Assembly (NCBI RefSeq): GCF_014861485.1
Contig: NZ_JACZHT010000007.1
Location: 1 to 64,000 of the forward strand
Source of the DNA: Phaeovibrio sulfidiphilus
GTDB taxonomy: Bacteria > Pseudomonadota > Alphaproteobacteria > Rhodospirillales > Rhodospirillaceae
Reading direction: 5' to 3'
Length of the DNA: 64,000 bases
Shown: positions 57,074 through 64,000 of the stretch, in pieces
How the letters are laid out: the number at the start of each line of letters is the position of its first letter
How positions within the stretch are numbered: the first letter of the stretch is position 1
The notes under the pieces: generated by a model
Told to the model about the DNA's origin: nothing
Seen by the model: only the letters and a program-made list of their open reading frames with translations
The model's database searches: none
Program-made: the position numbers and the translations under genes

Positions 57074-57188
57074 TAACTACCGGCACCTGATGCGTGCGCG
57101 GGCGGATGCCCCGGACAGCACGGGTACGGAAACACAGGCGCTGACCGTCGGGTCCGATTGGTGCGGACCCAGCCTCGGAGTGGAGTGG

Positions 57189-57932
57189 ATGGAAAATACC
57201 TCATACATCGCCCTGACCGGCCAGATGGCTCTGTGGCGGAAGATGGACAGCGTGTCCAACAACCTCGCCAACATGGATACGGAAGGGTACCAGTCGGAGA
57301 GCCTGGTGTTTTCCGACTACCTGGTGGGCACGCGCAGCACCGGCCGGCGGCTGAAGGAAAACCTTGCCTACACCCAGACCCTGGGTGCCTACCGCGATTT
57401 GTCCGTGGGCCCCATCAAGGAAACCGGCAATGCCCTTGACCTGGCCATTGAGGGCGAGGGCTACTTTGAGCTCGATACGGATGCGGGGCCGGTCTACACC
57501 CGCGCCGGACGTTTCACCCTGAACCCGGACGGCATGATCATTGCCCTGTCCGGCCATCCCCTGATGAGCGAGACCGGACAGCCGATCGTTCTGGCCCCCA
57601 ACGAGGGCCGGGTGACCATTTCGGGTGACGGTTCGGTGTCCACCGAGAACGGGGTGATCGGCCGGATCCGTCTTGTGACCTTCGAGGACCAGCTGCGCAT
57701 GCGCCGGGTCGGCGGCGGCGTCCTGGACGCGGGCGGACAGGATCCCAAGCCCGTCGAGAGGCCCGCCATCAGCCAGGGAATGGTCGAGGGCTCGAACGTG
57801 AATCCCATCGTGGAGATCACGAAAATGATCGAGGTCCAGAGGGCCTACGAGTCCACGAACAACCTGCTGGAGCAGGAAAACGACCGCAAGAAGAAGGCCT
57901 ACCAGGCGCTGTCCGGTGCGAAGGGCGCCTGA
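57189..57932 (+). CDS. flgF: Flagellar proximal rod protein FlgF
   Basis: 247 residues starting MENTSYIALTGQMALWRKMD. N-terminal rod motif VSNNLANMDTEGYQSESLVF, central GNALDLAIEGEGYFEL, and C-terminal EGSNVNPIVEITKMIEVQRAYESTNNLLEQE. GGAG eight bases upstream. First gene after the sigma-54 promoter. Confidence 0.95.
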   Translation: MENTSYIALTGQMALWRKMDSVSNNLANMDTEGYQSESLVFSDYLVGTRSTGRRLKENLAYTQTLGAYRDLSVGPIKETGNALDLAIEGEGYFELDTDAGPVYTRAGRFTLNPDGMIIALSGHPLMSETGQPIVLAPNEGRVTISGDGSVSTENGVIGRIRLVTFEDQLRMRRVGGGVLDAGGQDPKPVERPAISQGMVEGSNVNPIVEITKMIEVQRAYESTNNLLEQENDRKKKAYQALSGAKGA

Positions 57933-57958
57933 CGCGATCCTGTGCGGCGCGCCGCCGC

Positions 57959-58043
57959 GTGATGAACACCAAGTTTCGCGTGACAAACACCAGGTCTCGC
58001 GTGATGAACACGACAGTCTAGCGTGACAAACACGACACCAGGG
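57959..58043. repeat. 21-bp tandem repeat, four copies
   Basis: Units at 57959, 57980, 58001 and 58023 all begin CGTGA(T/C)(G/A)AACAC; lengths are 21, 21, 22 and 21. TGA and CA variants alternate (GATGAACAC, GACAAACAC). Located in the flgF-flgG gap. Confidence 0.85.
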
Positions 58044-58101
58044 GCCGGAAATCCTTCCGGGGTACGCGACACCGGCCCGCTCAACGAAAGGGATACGTGC
58101 G

Positions 58102-58890
58102 ATGCGTTCACTGAAAATCGGAGCCTCCGGAATGCTGGCCCAGCAGACCAACGTGGAGGTCATCTCGAACAACATCGCGAACATGAACACGACCGCGTAT
58201 ACCCAGCGCAAGGCGATCTTTCATGATCTCCTGTATCAGAACGTGCGCCGGGCGGGCGTGTCCAGTTCGGACGCGGACACCATCGTGCCCGCGGGCATCC
58301 AGATGGGTCTGGGTGTGAAGACGGCTGCGGTCTACCGCATTCCCAGCCAGGGCAACCTTCTGATGACGGGCAAGGCGCTCAACGTGGCGCTCCAGGGCCG
58401 GGGCTATTTCCAGATCGAGATGCCCGACGGGACCGAGGGCTACACCCGTGACGGATCCTTCCAGCTCAACGCCGACGGCGAGATTGTGACCCACGACGGC
58501 TACCGGCTTATCGGCCCCGGAGCCATCCCGGCCGAGGCCGAGGACATCCAGATCAGCCCCGAGGGCGAGGTCAACTACAAGCTCCAGGGCGAGATGGCCT
58601 GGGCTGTGGCCGGGCAGATCTCCACCGTTCTGTTCGTCAACGAGGCCGGTATGGATGCCATCGGGGACAACTATTTCCTGGAATCCGAGGCCTCGGGCCC
58701 GCCGCTGGAGGGCGTCCCCGGACGGGACGGCCGCGGCAAGCTTCTCCAGGAGTACCTGGAAGGCTCCAACGTCAACGTGGTCTCCGAGATCACCGACCTG
58801 ATTTCCGCCCAGCGCGCCTACGAGATGAACTCGAAGGTGGTGACCACCTCCGACGAGATGCTCTCGACCGTCTCGCGTCTCAAGGCCTGA
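58102..58890 (+). CDS. flgG: Flagellar distal rod protein FlgG
   Basis: 262 residues, MRSLKIGASGMLAQQTNVEVISNNIANMNTTAYTQRK, the canonical FlgG N-terminus. Central NVALQGRGYFQIEMPDGTEGYTRDGSF and C-terminal LEGSNVNVVSEITDLISAQRAYEMNSKVV. Forms the distal rod. 169 bases after flgF across a tandem repeat. Confidence 0.97.
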   Translation: MRSLKIGASGMLAQQTNVEVISNNIANMNTTAYTQRKAIFHDLLYQNVRRAGVSSSDADTIVPAGIQMGLGVKTAAVYRIPSQGNLLMTGKALNVALQGRGYFQIEMPDGTEGYTRDGSFQLNADGEIVTHDGYRLIGPGAIPAEAEDIQISPEGEVNYKLQGEMAWAVAGQISTVLFVNEAGMDAIGDNYFLESEASGPPLEGVPGRDGRGKLLQEYLEGSNVNVVSEITDLISAQRAYEMNSKVVTTSDEMLSTVSRLKA

Positions 58891-58943
58891 TTGGGGCCGT
58901 GGGGCTCCCGTTCGCGGGGGCCCGAAGCCAAAGGAGCCACCCG

Positions 58944-60191
58944 GTGGACCGCACCTGCCTCGCACCTGTCAGCAGACCCGGGCACCCGTCCGAAGGGGCC
59001 GCGCGCGGACCCCGCCGGTCCCGGGCCGCTGTCCGGGTGGCCGCGGGGCGTCCGCTCCCGGTTCCCGCCCGGCTTCCCGTCCTGGTCCTGGTTCTGGCGC
59101 AGGCTCTGGCGTCGCCGGGGGCGCATGCCTCCGAGGTGCCCGAGGGCCCCTACTACCTGGAGGGCATGCCGGCGGCGGACGGCTCCCGGCGTTCGGTTCC
59201 TGTGCCCGCCGTCTCCCAGCTTTATCCTCCCGTGAACGGCATTTCCCTGCGCCGTGCGGTGGAGATCACCGGCCCGTTCATCACCCTTGGGGATCTGTTC
59301 CACGGCCTTCCGGGAAAGAACGAGGCGGTGGTGGCCCGTGCGCCCTATCCGGGGGAGCAGTCCGTGCTCAACGCCCGCTGGCTGGAGCAGGCGGTGCGGG
59401 CCCATGGCATCGAGTGGCGTCCCAATTCCTCCCTGGCCCAGGTGGTGGTGACCCGCCCGGGGGAGACCGTTCCCCTGAGCGTGATCGAGGAGGCCCTGAA
59501 GGCGCCCCTGGTGGCTCTGGGCGCGCCGGAGCGCATGACCATCGAGCTGACCTCGTCGCGCACGCCCCTGTCCGTTGCCCCGGGCGCCGAGTTCCGGATC
59601 CGGGTTTCGGGCGAGACCTACGATCCCCAGACCCGCCGCTTCAGCGCCGTGCTGGAGGTTCCCGCCGGAGCGCCCGACGCCCGCCGGGTCCAGGTGTCCG
59701 GCCGCTTCAGCGACACCCGGGATATCCCCGTTCTTGCGCGCAGGCTGGGCCGTGGCCACGTGATCCGGATCGAGGATATCGACTTTGTCTCCATGAAGGT
59801 GGAGACCCTGCCGTCCGGCGTCATCACCGATGTCAGCGACCTTCTGGGCAAGGAACCCCGCAACGTGGTGCGCGAGGGGGAGCCGGTCCGCCGCTCCGAG
59901 CTTCTGCGCCCCGAGGTGGTGCGCCGCAACGCGGTCGTCACCATGGAGCTCTCCATGCCCGGCCTCAACGTCACTGCCAAGGGCCGCGCCCTGGAATCCG
60001 GTGCCGACGGCGATGTGATCCGGGTGATGAACCTGGCGTCCCGGCAGGTGGTCAACGCCACCGTGGTGGACCCCTCCCGGGTCATTGTGGCGCCGCCGTC
60101 GTCCGCTGCCGCCGCCCCCGCCCGGTCCCCGGACGCCGACCGGGCGTCCGATCCCGCTGTCGATCCGTCCCGTGTCGATTCCGGCCCCTGA
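58944..60191 (+). CDS. flgA: Flagellar P-ring assembly chaperone FlgA
   Basis: 415 residues from GTG, chosen because AAAGGAG lies seven bases upstream. A long Arg-rich leader precedes a hydrophobic signal segment (LPVLVLVLAQALASPGAHA, about residues 44-62). The C-terminal SAF domain is typical (IPVLARRLGRGHVIRIEDIDFVSMKV ... LGKEPRNVVREGEPVRRSELLRPEVVRRN ... MNLASRQVVNATVVD). Periplasmic chaperone for FlgI, which is not encoded here. An Ala/Pro/Asp-rich tail of about 35 residues ends the protein. Confidence 0.92.
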   Translation: MDRTCLAPVSRPGHPSEGAARGPRRSRAAVRVAAGRPLPVPARLPVLVLVLAQALASPGAHASEVPEGPYYLEGMPAADGSRRSVPVPAVSQLYPPVNGISLRRAVEITGPFITLGDLFHGLPGKNEAVVARAPYPGEQSVLNARWLEQAVRAHGIEWRPNSSLAQVVVTRPGETVPLSVIEEALKAPLVALGAPERMTIELTSSRTPLSVAPGAEFRIRVSGETYDPQTRRFSAVLEVPAGAPDARRVQVSGRFSDTRDIPVLARRLGRGHVIRIEDIDFVSMKVETLPSGVITDVSDLLGKEPRNVVREGEPVRRSELLRPEVVRRNAVVTMELSMPGLNVTAKGRALESGADGDVIRVMNLASRQVVNATVVDPSRVIVAPPSSAAAAPARSPDADRASDPAVDPSRVDSGP

Positions 60192-60216
60192 CATGTTTGC
60201 AGAAGGAGACGCCTCC

Positions 60217-60981
60217 ATGCCCCAGCGTTCACCGTTCCTGTCCGTTGCCCGGCTGGCCCTCGTTCTGGCAGGGGTGTCCGTTCTGGGCGCCTGCGGCGTG
60301 ATGAAGCGCATGTCCGAGGTTGGCAACGGGCCCCAGGTCAGTGCCATCGACAACCCCACGCTGGCCCGGGACTACCGCCCCGTCAGCATGCCCATGCCCG
60401 CCCCGGAGATCGCCCAGCCCAACCCCAACAGCCTCTGGCGCCCGGGTGCGCGCGCGTTCTTCAAGGACCAGCGGGCCAACGACGTGGGCGACATCGTGAC
60501 CGTGATCGTGAACTTCTCGGATACGGCGATGTTCAGCAACTCGCTGAAGCGGGCCAAGGCCGGCAAGAACTCGGCGAATGCCACCAACCTTCTGGGCTTC
60601 GAGAAGTACCTGGACGACTTCCTGCCCGAGGGCGTGGACAAGACCAGCCTGTTCAAGTTCGGCGCCGAGGGCACCACCGGCAACAACGGCATGATCAACC
60701 GCAATGAGCGCCTGAACCTTCGGGTGGCGGCGGTGATCATTCAGGTTCTGCCCAACGGCAACCTGGTTCTGGCCGCCAAGCAGGAGGTCCGGGTGAACGG
60801 CGAGATCCGCGAGCTGGGGGTGACCGGCATCATCCGCCCCGTGGACATCCGCGCGGACAACACCATCACCTGGAACCAGATTGCCGAGGCCCGGGTGCGC
60901 TACGGTGGCCGTGGAACCCTGTCCGACATGGTCGAGCCCAAGTACGGGCAGCAGGTCTACGACATTCTCTTCCCGTTCTGA
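60217..60981 (+). CDS. flgH: Flagellar L-ring lipoprotein FlgH
   Basis: 254 residues from MPQRSPFLSV, GGAG eight bases upstream. Lipobox VLGAC (Cys about residue 26). Conserved SLWRPGARAFFKDQRANDVGDIVTVIV, NVRVAAVIIQVLPNGNLVLAAKQEV-like core, and the C-terminal GTLSDMVEPKYGQQVYDILFPF ending in Phe. Forms the outer-membrane L ring. Followed by a hairpin rather than flgI. Confidence 0.96.
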   Translation: MPQRSPFLSVARLALVLAGVSVLGACGVMKRMSEVGNGPQVSAIDNPTLARDYRPVSMPMPAPEIAQPNPNSLWRPGARAFFKDQRANDVGDIVTVIVNFSDTAMFSNSLKRAKAGKNSANATNLLGFEKYLDDFLPEGVDKTSLFKFGAEGTTGNNGMINRNERLNLRVAAVIIQVLPNGNLVLAAKQEVRVNGEIRELGVTGIIRPVDIRADNTITWNQIAEARVRYGGRGTLSDMVEPKYGQQVYDILFPF

Positions 60982-60989
60982 CCAATTCC

Positions 60990-61010
60990 GGGGCCCCCAC
61001 GCGGGGCCCC
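60990..61010 (+). terminator. Terminator hairpin after flgH
   Basis: GGGGCCCC (60990-60997) pairs with GGGGCCCC (61003-61010) around CACGC, nine bases after the flgH stop. Only three T follow several bases later, so termination may be partial. Confidence 0.55.
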
Positions 61011-61261
61011 GCTCCGTTTGCGGTCCTCCCCGTCCCGTAAGACGCAACGTGAGACGCAGGGCACGCCTTCCCGGGTGCCAGCCCGCGCCCGCAAGCGTGC
61101 CCGTAAGCGTGCCCGTGGCCGTCGCCCGGCCGGGCGCCTGGGGGAACAGCACGCTGCGTCTGACGCGTTGCGGTCCGCTCCGCTCCGCTCTGTTCCGGTC
61201 GCCCTCGCATGGCGCGTCCGGGGGAGGGCTGCGACCTGTCCCGGGCAAGGGACGCGCCCCC

Positions 61262-61301
61262 CAAAAGAAAACCGGGCCCCGGTGGGATCACCAGGGCCCG
61301 G
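61262..61301 (-). terminator. Rho-independent terminator of the cyclophilin gene
   Basis: On the minus strand CCGGGCCC (complement of 61294-61301) pairs with GGGCCCGG (complement of 61272-61279), followed by TTTTCTTTT. Confidence 0.8.
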
Positions 61302-61457
61302 CTGTGGGCGTCTTCACACTCGACCGGATGTTTCCCGGCCTCGCGGGTCCGTGCGTGCACCGGGGCACTGCCTGGATCCGCCGCGGTCTCCCGGCCCGGA
61401 TGTTGCCTCGTGGTGGGGCCATCCGGGCCGGAGCCCGCGGTTCAGATCGACCGGACC

Positions 61458-62033
61458 TTACTTGTTCTCGTCGGCGGCAACCCGCATGTGGACGATCCGG
61501 GTGGGATCCTTGACCTGGCCGTTCATGGCGGCGCTGCCCTTCTTGATGGCGTCCACGTGGTCCATTCCCGAGACCACCTGGCCCCAGATGGTGTACTGGC
61601 CGTCAAGGGAGGGGGTGGGGGCCAGCATGATGAAGAACTGGCTGTTGGCGCTGTTCGGATCGCTGGTGCGGGCCATGGAGCAGACGCCGCGCAGGTGTTT
61701 GGCCTTCGCGGGGGGGCTGAACTCGGCCGGCAGGTCGGCGTACTTGGAGCCGCCGGTTCCGGTTCCGGTGGGGTCGCCGCCCTGCACCATGAAGCCGTCG
61801 ATCACCCGGTGGAAGGGCACATTGTCGTAGAACCCCTCGCGCGCCAGCGTCTTGATGCGCTCGACGTGCTTCGGGGCAAGGTCGGGGCGAAGTTCAATGA
61901 CAACGCGACCGGTGGGCAGATCCAGGTAGAGCGTGTTTTCCAGATCGGCGGACTGAGCTTCGGACATGAACACTCCTGACAGAAGAAGAATGGCACCTGC
62001 TGCAAGCGCCAGTGAACGCAAACGGCGAAACAT
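61458..62033 (-). CDS. Peptidyl-prolyl cis-trans isomerase, cyclophilin type
   Basis: 191 residues. Signal-peptide-like N-terminus (LRSLALAAGAILLLSGVFMSEAQSA, about 5-29); an internal Met at residue 23 would give a cytoplasmic form. Cyclophilin core: FYDNVPFHRVIDGFMVQGGDPTGTGTGG, MARTSDPNSANSQFFIML, and the W of YTIWGQVVSGMD. Isomerises prolyl bonds, probably in the periplasm. Next to coaD and gyrA, a conserved alphaproteobacterial order. Confidence 0.92.
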   Translation of the reverse strand: MFRRLRSLALAAGAILLLSGVFMSEAQSADLENTLYLDLPTGRVVIELRPDLAPKHVERIKTLAREGFYDNVPFHRVIDGFMVQGGDPTGTGTGGSKYADLPAEFSPPAKAKHLRGVCSMARTSDPNSANSQFFIMLAPTPSLDGQYTIWGQVVSGMDHVDAIKKGSAAMNGQVKDPTRIVHMRVAADENK

Positions 62034-62144
62034 GATGACGGTCTCCGGTTGAGGATAAACGGACAGCGGACACGAAGCCGGGTCCGGGCCGGACCGGCAG
62101 CACCCGGGAGCCGGGAGCCCGGCGGGTGCGCGGCCGCAGCCGGA

Positions 62145-62657
62145 TCAGCCTCTTTGTTGCGCGATGCGGTCCTGAAGGTGGGACAGCACCGCAACGGGCA
62201 CAAATTCGGAGACGTCTCCCCCGAGACGGCAGATCTCCTTGACGAAACTCGAGGAAATGGCCTGTACGCCTTCCGAGGCCATAAGGAAGATGCTTTCGAT
62301 GGTCGGGTTGAGACGGGCGTTCATGTGGACCATCTGGATTTCATACTCGTAGTCGGACACGGCCCTCAGGCCCCGCACGACGATGGACGCGTTGTTCTGC
62401 ACCGCGAAGTCCACAAGGAGGTTCGAGAACGGGATGACCTCGATTTCCGCCTTGCCCGTGTCCACCTCCTGGAGCGCCTTGCCGATCATGGCAACCCGTT
62501 CCTCCAGGGTGAACAGGGGGCCCTTGCCCCGGTTGTCGGCCACGCCGATCACCAGCCGGTCCACAAACCGTGTCGCGCGGGTGATGATGTCGATGTGGCC
62601 GTTGGTGATCGGGTCAAAGGTGCCCGGATAGATGCCGGTGACGGCGCTGCGCCTCAT
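62145..62657 (-). CDS. coaD: Phosphopantetheine adenylyltransferase
   Basis: 170 residues. Nucleotidyltransferase motifs GIYPGTFDPITNGHIDII, VVRGLRAVSDYEYEIQM, and the ISSSFVKEICRLGGDVSEFVP signature. Fourth step of coenzyme A synthesis. The start ATG overlaps the gyrA stop by four bases, with GGAG upstream. Confidence 0.96.
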   Translation of the reverse strand: MRRSAVTGIYPGTFDPITNGHIDIITRATRFVDRLVIGVADNRGKGPLFTLEERVAMIGKALQEVDTGKAEIEVIPFSNLLVDFAVQNNASIVVRGLRAVSDYEYEIQMVHMNARLNPTIESIFLMASEGVQAISSSFVKEICRLGGDVSEFVPVAVLSHLQDRIAQQRG

Positions 62658-64000
62658 TCCCCGTCTCCTGCGGAGGGGGCCTCGGGCGCGTCGGGTCCGG
62701 CGGCGGGTTCGTTTCCGTCCGCAAGGGGCGGGCACTCGCCGTCCTGGCCGTCCTCGTCCACGCCGTCGTTCCCCAGATGGGCGACCGACATGACATTCTC
62801 GCCCTCGGAGAGGCGGAACAGGGTCACGCCCTGGGTCTTGCGTCCGGCAATGCGCACGTCGTTGACCGGCATGCGGATGACCTGGCCGCCGTCGGTGATC
62901 AGCATCACCTGGTCGCAATGGGCGACCGGGAAGGCCGAGACCACGGGACCGTTGCGCTCGCTCATCTCGATGTTGGCAATGCCCTGTCCGCCGCGGCTGG
63001 TGGAGCGGTACTCCATGGAGGACGTCCGCTTTCCAAAGCCGTGGGCCGTCACCGTGAGGATGAACTCCTCCTGGGGCTGGAGCTCGGCGAACCGCTCCGC
63101 CGGGAGAAGGCCGGTCAGCTCCTGGGCCTCGGTGGCGGCCGCGTCCTCGGCCCCCTCGGCGCCGGTGCGGCGCAGGGCGTTGGCCTGCTTCAGGTAGGCG
63201 GCCCGCTCGTCGGCGGTGGCCTCGATCCGGCGCAGGATGGACAGGCAGTTGACCTGGTCGCCCTCGGCAAGGCGGATGCCCCGCACGCCGGTGGAGGTCC
63301 GTCCGGCGAACACGCGCACGTCCGAGACCGGGAAGCGGATGGCCTTGCCCTGGTTGGTGGTCAAAAGCACATCGTCCGCGTCGGTGCAGGTCCGCACGCC
63401 CACCAGGTGGTCGCCCTCGTCCAGCTTCATGGCGATCTTGCCGTTGGAGCGGATATCCTGGAAGTCGGACAGGCGGTTGCGCCGGACGTTGCCGGTTTCG
63501 GTGGCGAACATCACGTCCAGGTCGCCCCAGGTGGTCTCATCCTCGGGGAGCGGCATGACGGTGGTGATCCGCTCGCCCTGGGACAGGGGCAGAAGGTTGA
63601 CCATGGCCTTGCCCAGCGACGTGGGCGAGCCCAGAGGCAGGCGGTAGACCTTCATGCGGTAGCACAGGCCGTCGGACGAGAAGAAGATCAGCGGCGTGTG
63701 GGTGTTGGCCACGAAGATATTGGTGACGAAATCCTCCTCGCGGGTGGCCATGCCCGTGCGGCCCCGTCCGCCCCGTCTCTGGGCGCGGTAGGTCGCCAGC
63801 GGGACGCGCTTGATGTAGCCCGTGTTGGTGACGGTGACGACCATGTCCTCGCGCTGGATCAGATCCTCGATATCCGCCTCGAACTCGTTTTCCTCGAGCG
63901 TGGTGCGGCGTTCGTCCGCGTAGGCGCCGCGGATGTCCACCAGCTCCTCGCGCATGATAGCGTGCAGGCGCTCGCGGGAGGCCAGAATGGCCAGATATTC
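62654..64000 (-). CDS. gyrA: DNA gyrase subunit A (C-terminal part; N-terminus beyond window)
   Basis: The last 448 residues are present, and the frame continues past the right edge (EYLAILASRERLHAIMREEL). The beta-pinwheel C-terminal domain shows the repeated blades and the GyrA box (AQRRGGRGRTGM) that wraps DNA. An acidic tail (DGVDEDGQDGECPP ... PEAPSAGDGE) ends the protein. The catalytic Tyr region is outside the window. Confidence 0.97.
   Translation of the reverse strand, partial: EYLAILASRERLHAIMREELVDIRGAYADERRTTLEENEFEADIEDLIQREDMVVTVTNTGYIKRVPLATYRAQRRGGRGRTGMATREEDFVTNIFVANTHTPLIFFSSDGLCYRMKVYRLPLGSPTSLGKAMVNLLPLSQGERITTVMPLPEDETTWGDLDVMFATETGNVRRNRLSDFQDIRSNGKIAMKLDEGDHLVGVRTCTDADDVLLTTNQGKAIRFPVSDVRVFAGRTSTGVRGIRLAEGDQVNCLSILRRIEATADERAAYLKQANALRRTGAEGAEDAAATEAQELTGLLPAERFAELQPQEEFILTVTAHGFGKRTSSMEYRSTSRGGQGIANIEMSERNGPVVSAFPVAHCDQVMLITDGGQVIRMPVNDVRIAGRKTQGVTLFRLSEGENVMSVAHLGNDGVDEDGQDGECPPLADGNEPAAGPDAPEAPSAGDGE

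Larger units (their letters stand above)
56424..57188. other. 765-bp divergent control region between fliL and flgF
   Basis: No supported gene. It contains a duplicated 17-mer (56629-56668), an inverted repeat CCGGTT-TCCGG-AACCGG (56751-56767), an AT-rich stretch (56800-56880), and the sigma-54 promoter for flgF (57058-57073). No sigma-54 pattern was found in the fliL direction. Confidence 0.55.
60982..61457. other. Convergent gap with two terminators
   Basis: Between flgH and the cyclophilin gene. Besides the two hairpins listed, 61080-61115 shows a short 12-base repeat (AAGCGTGCCCGT twice). No gene recognised. Confidence 0.5.

Overview
The window is high-GC, mostly chromosomal DNA from an alphaproteobacterium. 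The closest fit is a purple non-sulfur member of the Rhodospirillales (Rhodospirillum/Pararhodospirillum type). The evidence is a form II RuBisCO very similar to the R. rubrum enzyme as I remember it, an alphaproteobacterial flagellar gene order with FlbD and a DUF6468 protein, a gyrA-coaD-cyclophilin block, and a dihaem cytochrome c/cytochrome b561 pair. The genus is inference, since no 16S gene is present. No integrase, insertion sequence, prophage or CRISPR array was seen.

Layout. 1-9.2 kb: two divergent type V autotransporters around a tRNA-Leu(UAG). The left one runs off the window and is open to the edge. 9.5-14.7 kb: a MacB-MacA-outer-membrane-factor efflux operon on the minus strand. 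15.4-17.4 kb: cbbM, preceded by a small ORF made partly of 12-residue repeats. 17.7-22.3 kb: a redox-signalling locus with a small exported protein, cytochrome b561, dihaem cytochrome c, a QseB/QseC-type two-component system, and a convergent ygiW. Matching direct-repeat boxes precede both transcription units. 22.6-25.7 kb: divergent znuA / znuCB zinc uptake genes. 25.8-30.1 kb: fabI, aroC, sppA. 31.0-34.1 kb: mdh-sucC-sucD. 34.4-36.0 kb: pabB-pabC for folate synthesis. 36.3-45.5 kb: flagellar operon fliF-fliG-fliH-fliN-motA-flbD-flhA (minus). 46.3-49.7 kb: ndk, then a YjgN (DUF898) membrane protein coupled to an M48 metalloprotease. 50.0-52.5 kb: NUDIX hydrolase, two small proteins (one YjfB-like) and a CitE-like lyase. 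52.6-61.0 kb: second flagellar block with cheY, motE-like, DUF6468, fliM and fliL (minus) divergent from flgF-flgG-flgA-flgH (plus). 61.4-64 kb: cyclophilin, coaD and the C-terminal third to half of gyrA.

How it fits together. About a third of the window is flagellum: MS ring, C ring, export gate, stator, rod, P-ring chaperone and L-ring. It also holds the sigma-54 activator FlbD and one well-spaced sigma-54 promoter ahead of flgF. The TCA enzymes, RuBisCO and the haem electron-transfer locus suit a metabolically versatile phototroph.

The most unusual property is in the gaps between genes. Many of the longer intergenic spacers carry their own short tandem repeat (periods 8, 15, 21, 23, 24, 25, 28, 34, 36 and about 55 bp), each different in sequence. 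One is an octanucleotide microsatellite in frame ahead of the YjgN gene. Together with the shared QseB-type boxes, these are the main points for follow-up.
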